Shown here piece after piece: positions 8,248-16,677 of a DNA stretch of 64,000 bases (its first letter is position 1; every line of letters begins with the position of its first letter). This DNA comes from Clostridiales bacterium Firm_04. Its GTDB lineage: Bacteria; Bacillota; Clostridia; Oscillospirales; Ruminococcaceae. The position numbers and the translations under genes are program-made. The stretch is taken from NCBI GenBank assembly GCA_001603005.1, contig LVAJ01000040.1, positions 1 through 64,000 on the forward strand, in the 5' to 3' direction. The notes under the pieces were generated by a model. The model searched no databases and was not told the DNA's origin. It saw nothing but the letters and a program-made list of their open reading frames with translations.

Positions 8248-9345
8248 ATGAAGATCGGGGATGCAAACCGCATCACGCTCAATGCGCTGAAAGAGATCCT
8301 GAATCCGGCGATCAGAAAGCCGGAATTTCTGGCGATGCTGTTCCCGCCTGCGCTGCGGGAGACAGACCGCACGGATCTGCTGGCGTTCATTTATGACACG
8401 AGCACGGTGTTCCGCAACGCGCGCACATCCTTTCTCAATGGCAATATTGTCCGTTATCCGAAAAAGGACACATTCAGCCGCGCACATCAGTCCGAGCTTT
8501 CGCTGATCGCAAATTATCTGCGCAGCGAGGATGCATACCGCTGCTGGACTGCGCATCTTGCGCAGCAGTTTCCATGTCCCGATGCCGCCGCGCTGGATGC
8601 GCTGATCCCGCAGGACAGTCCGCGGTATCCGGCGGCATTTGCGGAATTGCTCGACCGGACAGCACCGGTGCATGAAAAGCTGCTTCTGCTGATCCTCTGG
8701 TCGATCTTCGGCGAGCTGATCGCAAGTGTTTCGGGCATCTTCCGGATACCGGAGCGCAGTCCGCAGGAACAGCATCAGCCGGCATCGCAGCCGCCGGTCG
8801 CCGGCGAGATGATGCGGTCATGGAGCACAATGGAGTATTTCGACAAGGTGTTTCAGGGAACGGATCAGATCACGCAGCTGGACATGGCATTTCACGAGGG
8901 CGAGAACTGGCTCTCCGACGGTGAGCGCATCGCGGCAATGCTGGATCTGATCCGGCAGGGCGCGCGCATCCGGATTTTGCTGGATGATGAAGCGGCATCC
9001 GCGCCGCTGTCCGAGCACATCAACAACAAGGATCGCTTTTCGATCCCGTGCGAGCTGAATTACCGGAACTGGCTGGCGTTTCAGCAGCGTTATCCGGAGG
9101 CGGTCGAAGTGCGGATCGCGCCGGTTCCGGTGCTGCGGAATTATACCTGTTTTTCGTTTGCGGAGCCGGAAAAGGGGAGCATGCGCGTGGTTTTTTATAC
9201 CTACGGCAATTTCTTTTTCGGGCAGTATTATTCGATCTATCCGCCAAGCGATTCTGCACCGTATGAGCTGTTCCGGATCGAATTTGCGCATCTCTGGGAG
9301 CACAGCAAGCCGATCGCGGCGCATCTTGCGGAAATCGACAGCTGA
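8248..9345 (+). CDS. Unrecognised 365-aa protein, possibly PLD-like at the C-terminus
   Basis: A soluble protein without TM helices or signal peptide. The N-terminal half (1-160) is helical with no known motif; a Pro/Gln linker at about 175-195 separates a C-terminal half containing ERIAAMLDLIRQGARIRILL and a closing FRIEFAHLWEHSKPI. These two elements resemble the start and end of the phospholipase D-like repeat in some bacterial regulator or effector proteins, but no HKD motif is present, so the enzyme activity would be absent. The ATG at 8248 follows CCGGAGGTGG. It sits directly before the duplicated 172-bp repeat and the barnase locus. Function unknown. Confidence 0.65.
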   Translation: MKIGDANRITLNALKEILNPAIRKPEFLAMLFPPALRETDRTDLLAFIYDTSTVFRNARTSFLNGNIVRYPKKDTFSRAHQSELSLIANYLRSEDAYRCWTAHLAQQFPCPDAAALDALIPQDSPRYPAAFAELLDRTAPVHEKLLLLILWSIFGELIASVSGIFRIPERSPQEQHQPASQPPVAGEMMRSWSTMEYFDKVFQGTDQITQLDMAFHEGENWLSDGERIAAMLDLIRQGARIRILLDDEAASAPLSEHINNKDRFSIPCELNYRNWLAFQQRYPEAVEVRIAPVPVLRNYTCFSFAEPEKGSMRVVFYTYGNFFFGQYYSIYPPSDSAPYELFRIEFAHLWEHSKPIAAHLAEIDS

Positions 9346-9362
9346 CAGGATAGAATTGTTCT

Positions 9363-9706
9363 GCGGGGAGCCCCCGCCGGCAATTTCCTGCGGGAGCCGC
9401 AGCGCGGACTGTCCCCGCAAAAGCAGCACACGCCGCGGGGCGGCTTCTGATATGTGACTGCGCCCTGCGTTTGAATGTCTCGCAGGAATTTTGTTCATAT
9501 TTCGACAGAAAATCCGTTGCATTTCCGAAAATAAGCGGGGAGCCCCCGCCGGCAATTTCCTGCGGGAGCCGCAGCGCGGACTGTCCCCGCAAAAGCAGTA
9601 CACGCCGCGGGGCGGCTTCTGATATGTGACTGCGCCCTGCGTTTGAATGTCTCGCAGGAATTTTGTCCATATTTCGACAGAAAATCCGTTGCATTTCCGA
9701 AAATAA
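9363..9706. repeat. 172-bp unit in exact tandem duplication
   Basis: Copy 1 is 9363-9534 and copy 2 is 9535-9706, head to tail without a gap and differing at only two bases (GCAGCACACG against GCAGTACACG, and TTGTTCAT against TTGTCCAT). Each unit starts with the hairpin GCGGGGAGCCCCCGC and ends TTTCCGAAAATAA. On the minus strand the unit is open in several frames, which gives spurious ORFs. It resembles dispersed repeats of ruminococcal genomes (from memory). The last copy supplies the -35 box of the barnase promoter. Confidence 0.95.
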
Positions 9707-9717
9707 TATGATATAAT
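9689..9717 (+). promoter_or_regulatory. Barnase-gene promoter straddling the repeat edge
   Basis: TTGCAT (9689-9694) lies inside repeat copy 2; after 17 bp a perfect TATAAT (9712-9717) lies just outside it. In copy 1 the same -35 is followed by the next repeat unit, so the -10 is lost. Confidence 0.8.
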
Positions 9718-9741
9718 GATATTGCAAAGGAGGGATGCTGC

Positions 9742-10467
9742 ATGAACAAGAAAATACCTGCGGCAGCGATTCTCGCTTTGCTGCTGATTCTCTGCATTGT
9801 CCTGATCGCCGGCGGGTGCCGCAGATCAGAACCGGATCAGATCAACGTGCAGCAGAGCGAACCGGAATACAGTCTGGTGATTCAGGATGCCGGAAAGCCC
9901 GCGACCAGAGCCGTCGGGGAGCTGCCGATCCTGACAACAGATGCCGAACCCCTGACAACTGCGCCGGAGACAACTTTGCTGCGCACAGAAACAACCGTAA
10001 CGGAAACAGAATCCGTCACGACAAAGCCGCGCAGGACAAAGCCCGTCACGACCGAGCCGGAATACCTGATCGAGACCGAAACGCTCACGGAAACCGATCC
10101 GCTGGAAGTGGACGTCACGATCGACAAAGACGGGATCTATACCACAAAAGATGACGTCGCGCTTTACATCTACACCTACGGTGAGCTGCCGTTGAATTTC
10201 ATCTCGAAAAAGGAAGCACAGAAGCTCGGCTGGGAGGGCGGTTCGCTCGAACCCTATGCGCCCAACTGCTGCATCGGCGGTTCCCGATTCGGCAATTACG
10301 AGGGCATTCTGCCGGAGAAACCGGGGCGAGAATACACCGAATGCGATATTGACACGCTCGGCAAGAAGTCCCGCGGTGCCAAGCGCATTGTGTTCTCGAA
10401 CGACGGACTGATCTATTACACGGATGACCACTACAAGACCTTTGAACTGCTGTACGGGGAGGAATAA
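9742..10467 (+). CDS. Lipoprotein-anchored barnase-type ribonuclease
   Basis: A 241-aa exported RNase of the barnase/N1 (microbial ribonuclease) family, which cleaves single-stranded RNA after purines. Residues 1-26 form a signal peptide ending in a possible lipobox (IAGGC, C26). A Thr/Glu-rich spacer (about 50-125) follows. The C-terminal catalytic domain aligns with barnase throughout: LPLNFISKKEAQKLGW, then IGGSRF, ILPEKPGREY and IYYTDDHYKTF. The catalytic Glu (E200), both Arg (R211, R215) and the His (H230) are present, so the enzyme should be active. Barstar follows 4 bp after the stop. Lipid anchoring would place the RNase on the cell surface. Strong AAAGGAGGG ribosome site. Confidence 0.93.
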   Translation: MNKKIPAAAILALLLILCIVLIAGGCRRSEPDQINVQQSEPEYSLVIQDAGKPATRAVGELPILTTDAEPLTTAPETTLLRTETTVTETESVTTKPRRTKPVTTEPEYLIETETLTETDPLEVDVTIDKDGIYTTKDDVALYIYTYGELPLNFISKKEAQKLGWEGGSLEPYAPNCCIGGSRFGNYEGILPEKPGREYTECDIDTLGKKSRGAKRIVFSNDGLIYYTDDHYKTFELLYGEE

Positions 10468-10471
10468 TGCT

Positions 10472-10741
10472 ATGACTGTTACCATTGACTGTTCCACGAT
10501 CCGCGAAAACGCTGACTTTCACCGCGTCTTTTCATCGCAGCTGCATCTGCCGGGATTTTACGGCAACAATCTGGATGCGCTGCACGACTGCCTGACCTCG
10601 ATGCCGCAGAAAACAACACTCAATCTGCTGCATACGCAAAGTCTGATCGACAATCTCGGGCCGTACGGCAGGGCAGCGCTTGCCGCAATTGCCCATGCAG
10701 AACGCGAAAATCCTGAGCGTTTGACTGTAAATATGCGGTGA
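10472..10741 (+). CDS. Barstar-family ribonuclease inhibitor
   Basis: An 89-aa cytoplasmic inhibitor that plugs the barnase active site. The helix-2 segment LPGFYGNNLDALHDCL is nearly that of barstar, with the two key acidic residues at the same numbers, D35 and D39. The length equals barstar (89-90 residues). It starts 4 bp after the barnase stop, its ribosome site GGGGAGG lying inside the end of the barnase frame, so toxin and immunity are translationally coupled. Overlap with the next reading frame's upstream region suggests a three-gene unit. Confidence 0.95.
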   Translation: MTVTIDCSTIRENADFHRVFSSQLHLPGFYGNNLDALHDCLTSMPQKTTLNLLHTQSLIDNLGPYGRAALAAIAHAERENPERLTVNMR

Positions 10742-10764
10742 TCTCTAAATCGGGAGGTGATGAC

Positions 10765-11226
10765 ATGGATGAGATTTACGACGGCAGATCTGTTGTGCAG
10801 CAGGATCTTGAGAAAACGATCGTCGAATGGTTAAAACAGGAGTTACATGCTGACGATCTGGAATCAAATGTATCTTTGCCGCTGCCGCAGCATCCGGAAG
10901 TCAGTATCAGACCGGATTTCTATTCCGAGTCTCATAAAATCATCGGGGAGATTCATGCGCATCTCGGACAATTGAAATCTGCGCAGAGACATAAGGTTGC
11001 GGCAGATATCATGAAGCTGCATTTGTTTGATCCGGAGCAGAAATATCAGAAATATTATGTCGTATGCAGCGGTGCGGAATGGGATCTGCTCCACGGAAAA
11101 AGCTATCTTGCTGCGGCTGTCAAACAATTCGGCATCAAGCCTATGAAGTATGATCCTGATGATGCAGAGCGCGCGGCGCTGGAGGATGCGATGCGGAAAC
11201 AGAACATGTTTCGGGAAAAGAAATAG
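10765..11226 (+). CDS. Unknown 153-aa protein, possible PD-(D/E)XK-like fold
   Basis: I do not recognise this family. Residues 45-85 contain IRPDFYSE, then IIGEIHAHLGQLKSAQ and HKVAADIMKL, in an order (PD, then E-x-H, then a helix with K) reminiscent of PD-(D/E)XK nucleases, with His in place of the usual catalytic Lys. That is an inference from motif spacing only. The ATG at 10765 is chosen for the GGGAGGTGA site; the gene follows barstar by 23 bp and a terminator follows it, so it is probably the third gene of the barnase operon and may be an accessory to that system. Confidence 0.7.
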   Translation: MDEIYDGRSVVQQDLEKTIVEWLKQELHADDLESNVSLPLPQHPEVSIRPDFYSESHKIIGEIHAHLGQLKSAQRHKVAADIMKLHLFDPEQKYQKYYVVCSGAEWDLLHGKSYLAAAVKQFGIKPMKYDPDDAERAALEDAMRKQNMFREKK

Positions 11227-11272
11227 AGGTTTGCGGACTGTGTCCCTTACCGATCCGTCACATGATAACACA

Positions 11273-11317
11273 AAAACAGCACTCCCGTTTTGCCGGAAGT
11301 GCTGTTTTGTTTTTTTA
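11273..11317 (+). terminator. Terminator of the barnase-barstar unit
   Basis: AAAACAGCACT/AGTGCTGTTTT (11273-11283 with 11298-11308) is followed by a run of T residues. Confidence 0.88.
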
Positions 11318-11422
11318 TCAGAGTCGAAACATTTTTTGCCCGATTCAAGATGCAGTATCATAATGGGGTTTCAAAGGGATTTCCCAAGCCTCTTTCAGCC
11401 CGAAACAGAACGCGGGGGAATT

Positions 11423-11684
11423 TCGCGATCTGCGGATCGCGACCAGAGGCTCTTGCACGCTTCGCTATGAGTTTGCAAGCAAACTCACTCTGGACTCCGC
11501 GAACTTTTGAAAAAGTTCGATCAAAACTTTAATGCTGTGCGCACCGGGTACGTAATGCGTAACTTATATGCGCGTGCAAAAATGCCCCGAAGCGAAATCG
11601 AATCACTTCGGGGCAAATTCTATATTATAATGGGATTCTTAAGGGACATCTGTCCCTTAAGCGGGGTATGGGGCAGCGCCCCAT
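11423..11684. repeat. Island of consecutive perfect palindromes
   Basis: Short perfect hairpins are packed in series: TCGCGATC/GATCGCGA (11423-11442), GAGTTTG/CAAACTC (11469-11486), GAACTTTT/AAAAGTTC (11501-11518), the metK terminator stem (11583-11615), TTAAGGGACA/TGTCCCTTAA (11639-11660) and ATGGGGC/GCCCCAT (11668-11684). No gene is seen between 11227 and 11708. Segments of this kind recur in ruminococcal genomes (from memory). Confidence 0.8.
11578..11615 (-). terminator. metK terminator
   Basis: On the minus strand the 10-bp stem TGCCCCGAAG/CTTCGGGGCA is followed by five T residues, about 95 bp past the metK stop. Confidence 0.85.
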
Positions 11685-11708
11685 TTCCAATCCGTCGGAG
11701 ACACCTTA

Positions 11709-12878
<1,170 letters not shown>

Positions 12879-13130
12879 AGTAAACCTCCAGTAGCATGAT
12901 GGGTTTCGCCGGAGATTGCGGATTCCGGCATGTTTCGGTTGCTGATAGATCAGCCCGCATTGCTGACCGCGCTGCGCTTGTGCTCCCGATCGGGGACGAT
13001 CCGGCGCAGGATTCAGGACAGCGGGCTCACAGGGCAACATCGCATGGTCAGCGGAATGACCGTGCCGGACACAGGATGTACGTCAAACGGATGCTGTGCT
13101 GCGGTTGACATTCGGGGTTCCAATTTTAGA
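12879..13130 (-). promoter_or_regulatory. metK leader region, unidentified
   Basis: About 250 bp upstream of metK, GC-rich and without a likely gene. It has several short inverted repeats. I looked for the conserved SAM-I core (AGAGAGGTGGAGGGA type) and SAM-II/III features and found none. No strong promoter could be placed. Confidence 0.4.
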
Positions 13131-13135
13131 TCACT

Positions 13136-13171
13136 TCCAAAAAAGAAAGCGGCATACAGAACGTATGCCGC
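13136..13171 (-). terminator. Terminator downstream of the his operon
   Basis: A perfect GCGGCATAC/GTATGCCGC stem (13149-13157 with 13163-13171). On the minus strand it is followed by a T-rich tail (TTTCTTTTTT), about 195 bp past the last his-operon gene. The plus strand also carries CTTTTG after it. Confidence 0.75.
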
Positions 13172-13363
13172 CTTTTGTTGCATTCGTTCCTCATCTTTCG
13201 GCTTGCGCCGCAGGATTTGGCACCGTACATCGTTCCGGATGCGGTTGCCGCGGCTTCACAGGACCTGATTCCTCCGCCGCTCATGATAAGGCTGAATATA
13301 TTATAACGGATAATGACTGTTTTGTCAAGAGCCTGCGCAAATTTTGTCTGATCGGGACGAAAA

Positions 13364-13615
13364 TTATTTTTTGGTCGGATCTTGCTTATCCGATGCCACT
13401 TTACTGCCGACCTTCCAGAATGCGCCGACCTCGCCGTATTCCGTTCCGCAGACATTGCATTTGCATGCGGGTGCATGTTCACTGAAATCGCAGCCGCCGA
13501 GCACGATCTCCCGCCGTGCAAGCCGCTGTTCCAGTTCTGCGGTGAAGCGGGGCATGCCGTAGAAAAAAGCGGCGCGGTCTTTGCTGCCGCAGTTCGGGCA
13601 GATTTCCGGCGTCAT
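13364..13615 (-). CDS. Small zinc-ribbon protein at the end of the his operon
   Basis: An 83-aa protein with two Cys pairs: CPNC near the N-terminus (residues 6-9) and a CKCNVC cluster (about 51-56) that together could bind one zinc; the remainder is helical and basic. Its start overlaps the hisC stop by 4 bp (ATGA), so it is translationally coupled to hisC. No role in histidine synthesis is known for such a protein. It is too short for a separate enzyme; an RNA-binding or regulatory role is only a guess. Confidence 0.7.
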   Translation of the reverse strand: MTPEICPNCGSKDRAAFFYGMPRFTAELEQRLARREIVLGGCDFSEHAPACKCNVCGTEYGEVGAFWKVGSKVASDKQDPTKK

Positions 13616-14667
13616 TTCGGCTGAAGGATCTGCTCCAGCTCGCTGATGAGCAAGGTCTGCTCGCGGCGGGTGCCGGCGCAGATGCGCAGTCCGTTCGGGA
13701 AGCAGCGGACGGCAATGCCTGCCTGTTCCAGCTGCTCGAAGATCTCCTTTGCGTATGCCGTTTTGACAAAAACGAAATTCGTGCGCGGGGCATAGACCGT
13801 TTCCAGCAGGTCGGGATAGCGCTGTGCCAGCTCGACCATTGCGGTATAGAGCCGCTGTGTCTGCACGATGATCTCATCGCGGCAGTGCTGCAGCAGCGAT
13901 TTTTCGCGCAGGACAGTCGCGCAGATCTTCTGCGAGATCGCGTCGCAGTTGTAGGGCGATTTTGCCGCGCGGAGCAGCTGCGTCTTGGCAGGATTCATGA
14001 CCGCAAAGCCCATTCTTGCCGCCGCCAGACCGATCGCCTTGGAGCAGGTGCGGAGCACGACAAGATTCTCATATTTTGTGACGAGATCGAGCACGCTCTC
14101 ATCCCAGAAATCCATGTAGGCTTCATCAACGATCACCATGCAGTCCGGCGCGGATTCGATCAGCCGGATGACTTCGCTGCGCGGAATGCCGAGCGAGGTC
14201 GGGTTGCAGGGATTGGAGAAGACGACTGCATTTGCCGATTTGCATGCTGCAATCAGCGCATCTGTGTCGATTTGCAGATTTTCCTTCTTCTGCACCGTCA
14301 CGACTTCGATCTCTGCGAGCGATGCGTACACACCGTACATCGAGAAATCCGGCGCAACGGTCACGAGCTTCTGCCCGCTCTGCATGAAGCAGTTCAGCAG
14401 CAGCGTGATGATCTCATCGGAGCCGTTGCCGGCGGTCACGCAGTCCGGCGCAATATCGTAATAATCCGCAAACGCTTCCACAACCTCTGTCGCGATCGGA
14501 TCCGGATAGCGGTTGAAGCTGATCTGCTCGATCTGGTCGGCGATTTTCGCCTTCAGCACCTGCGGCAGATCAAAATAGGACTCATTTGCATCGAGCCGCA
14601 CCGCATAGCTGCCGGTAATCGGATCGTAGGGCTTCAGCTTGGTGACTTTATCGGGTAATTTGAACAT
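13612..14667 (-). CDS. hisC: Histidinol-phosphate aminotransferase
   Basis: PLP enzyme that transaminates imidazole acetol phosphate to histidinol phosphate. The 351-aa length is normal. Visible are the N-terminal VRLDANESYFDLP substrate segment, TAGNGSDEIITLL (PLP phosphate binding), VFSNPCNPTSLG, the VIVDEAYMDF aspartate segment, the RTCSKAIGLAAARMGF segment with the Schiff-base Lys, and a C-terminal Arg for substrate phosphate. Gene order hisD-hisC with a 12-bp gap supports this over other class I aminotransferases. Confidence 0.95.
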   Translation of the reverse strand: MFKLPDKVTKLKPYDPITGSYAVRLDANESYFDLPQVLKAKIADQIEQISFNRYPDPIATEVVEAFADYYDIAPDCVTAGNGSDEIITLLLNCFMQSGQKLVTVAPDFSMYGVYASLAEIEVVTVQKKENLQIDTDALIAACKSANAVVFSNPCNPTSLGIPRSEVIRLIESAPDCMVIVDEAYMDFWDESVLDLVTKYENLVVLRTCSKAIGLAAARMGFAVMNPAKTQLLRAAKSPYNCDAISQKICATVLREKSLLQHCRDEIIVQTQRLYTAMVELAQRYPDLLETVYAPRTNFVFVKTAYAKEIFEQLEQAGIAVRCFPNGLRICAGTRREQTLLISELEQILQPK

Positions 14668-14679
14668 AGCCGTATCCTT

Positions 14680-15966
14680 TCAGTCCTCAAAACGGACAGC
14701 AATTGCATTCGCGTGCGCGGTCAGACCTTCCTTGTTCGCGACCAGAATGATGTCATCCTTTGCCGCACGCAGCGCATCCTCGGTGTAGTAGATGTAGCTG
14801 GAGCGCTTGATGAAGCTGTAAACGGAGAGCGGCGAGAAGAATCTTGCGGTGCCGCTGGTCGGGAGAACGTGGTTCGGACCGGCATAGTAGTCGCCGAGCG
14901 GCTCGGATGCGTAGGTGCCGAGGAACACCGAGCCGGCATTGTCCAGCTTGCCGATGTATTCGAGCGGATTCTGCATGAGCACTTCGAGGTGCTCCGGTGC
15001 GACCTCATTTGCCAGTTCGACTGCCTGCTCCGGTGTCTCACAGATCAGGATCGCGCCGAAATTGTCGAGCGAGGACTTGATGATCTCGCGGCGTTCGAGG
15101 TATGCCATCTGCCGCTCAAATTCAGCGAGCGTTTCATTTGCAACGCGCTCGGAAGTTGTGACAAGGATCGCAGATGCGAGCTTATCGTGCTCTGCCTGCG
15201 ACATGAGATCTGCCGCAACATACTTCGGATTTGCAGTATCATCCGCCATGACGAGCACCTCGCTCGGACCGGCGACCATGTCGATATCGACGACGCCGTA
15301 AAGCAGGCGCTTAGCCGTTGCGACAAAGATGTTGCCGGGGCCGACGATCTTATCCACGCGCGGAATGGTGTCCGTGCCGTATGCCAGCGCCGCGACAGCC
15401 TGTGCACCGCCCATGAGGAAGATGCGGTCAACGCCGCAAAGCGACGCAGCAACGAGGATATCCGGATTCGGCTTGCCGTCCTTTGCAGGCGGCGTCACCA
15501 TGATCAGCTCCTTGACGCCGGCGATCTTTGCGGGGATCGCGTTCATCAGCACAGAGCTCGGATAAGCCGCCGTGCCGCCGGGGACATAGAGTCCGACGCG
15601 CTCCAGACCGCGCAGTCTCTGACCGAGAATGACGCCGTCCGCGCGGGTGTTGCAGAAGCCCTGCTCCTTCTGACGGTTGTGGAAATCGGCAATATTTTCA
15701 ATGGAATTGAGCAGCGCCTCGACGAATTTCGGATCGGCTGCTTCGAGTGCTGCGGAGATCGTATCCGCATCGACCTCGAACTGTTCGGGGCACTTGCCGT
15801 CAAATTTTTCGGTATAGGCACGCACGGCTGCATCGCCCTTGGTGCGGACGTCTTCCAGAATGGTCGTTACGGTTTCGACGACCTTCGGATCCGGTGCGGC
15901 GCTTCTTGCGCGAAGCTGTGCAAAGAATGCAGCTTCGTCTTTTCCGTTGCAGCGAATAATTTGCAT
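14680..15966 (-). CDS. hisD: Histidinol dehydrogenase
   Basis: Zinc enzyme that oxidises histidinol to histidine in two NAD-dependent steps. It is 428 aa, of family length. Motifs include the substrate-proximal VPGGTAAYPSSVLMNAIPA, GAQAVAALAYGT, AEHDKLASAI with the catalytic Glu/His pair, and GNAGSVFLG-type and GPNHVLPTSGTARF segments near the C-terminus with the metal-binding residues. The ATG at 15966 is preferred over the one 21 bp upstream because AAGGAG lies 8 bp before it. Confidence 0.96.
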   Translation of the reverse strand: MQIIRCNGKDEAAFFAQLRARSAAPDPKVVETVTTILEDVRTKGDAAVRAYTEKFDGKCPEQFEVDADTISAALEAADPKFVEALLNSIENIADFHNRQKEQGFCNTRADGVILGQRLRGLERVGLYVPGGTAAYPSSVLMNAIPAKIAGVKELIMVTPPAKDGKPNPDILVAASLCGVDRIFLMGGAQAVAALAYGTDTIPRVDKIVGPGNIFVATAKRLLYGVVDIDMVAGPSEVLVMADDTANPKYVAADLMSQAEHDKLASAILVTTSERVANETLAEFERQMAYLERREIIKSSLDNFGAILICETPEQAVELANEVAPEHLEVLMQNPLEYIGKLDNAGSVFLGTYASEPLGDYYAGPNHVLPTSGTARFFSPLSVYSFIKRSSYIYYTEDALRAAKDDIILVANKEGLTAHANAIAVRFED

Positions 15967-16032
15967 AATGGTACTCCTTTTCATCATTGCGGCGCAGTCC
16001 TTGCGGGAATCCGCCGGAAATCGTTCTCCTGC

Positions 16033-16674
16033 TTATTCAGCCTTCCGGAAGAACGATTCGATTTTTTCGATCAGTGCTTCGAGCTCCTGCTGACGCAGCT
16101 TCATGCTGACGGTATTCGCGATCAGTCTTGCGGAGATCGGGCAGACATCCTCAAAGACTTCGAGTCCGTTTTCCTTGAGCGTGGTGCCGGTCTCGACGAT
16201 ATCCACGATGCCGTCGGAGAGTTCCAGCAGCGGTGCCAGTTCCACGGAGCCTTCGATCTTCACGATATCGACATCCATGCCCTTTGCTTCAAAGAAGCGG
16301 CGGGTGACATTCGGGTACTTCGAGGCGATCGTCTTGACGCCGTAGCCCGAATAAAAATCGGTGCCCTTCTTGACTGCGAGCGCGAATTTGCAGCGCCCGA
16401 AGCCGAGGTCGAGCAGCTCATAGAACTTGCCCTGCATTTCAAGGATCGTGTCCTTGCCGACGACGCCCAGATCGCAGACGCCGTGTTCCACATATGTAAT
16501 GACGTCGTTTGCCTTTGCGAGCACGACCTCAATGCTGCCGTCGCCGACCGGAAGGATCAGCTTTCTGCCCTTTTCGCGGACGGCGGTGCAGTCGAGTCCG
16601 AGCTGCTCAAACATGCCGACGGTATCTTTTTCGAGTCTGCCCTTGGTCAGGGCAATGCGAATCGGTCTCTGCAT
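16033..16674 (-). CDS. hisG: ATP phosphoribosyltransferase catalytic subunit (short form)
   Basis: First enzyme of histidine synthesis: joins ATP and PRPP. At 213 aa it is the short form that lacks the C-terminal allosteric domain and needs HisZ, which is encoded directly upstream with a 3-bp gap. Conserved segments are ALTKGRLEKDTVGM at the N-terminus, DLGVVGKDTI and the PRPP loop DIVETGTTLKENGL. The pairing of short HisG with HisZ places feedback control by histidine in the HisZ subunit. Confidence 0.97.
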   Translation of the reverse strand: MQRPIRIALTKGRLEKDTVGMFEQLGLDCTAVREKGRKLILPVGDGSIEVVLAKANDVITYVEHGVCDLGVVGKDTILEMQGKFYELLDLGFGRCKFALAVKKGTDFYSGYGVKTIASKYPNVTRRFFEAKGMDVDIVKIEGSVELAPLLELSDGIVDIVETGTTLKENGLEVFEDVCPISARLIANTVSMKLRQQELEALIEKIESFFRKAE

Positions 16675-16677
16675 GGT

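Noticed and set aside
9020-9797. Minus-strand ORFs over the 172-bp tandem repeat
   Set aside because: They simply translate the repeat twice, have no ribosome site and read into a Gly/Arg/Ala-rich pattern; the duplication is the real feature.
12879-13130. SAM-I riboswitch upstream of metK
   Set aside because: Expected by analogy, but the conserved core was not found on the minus strand.
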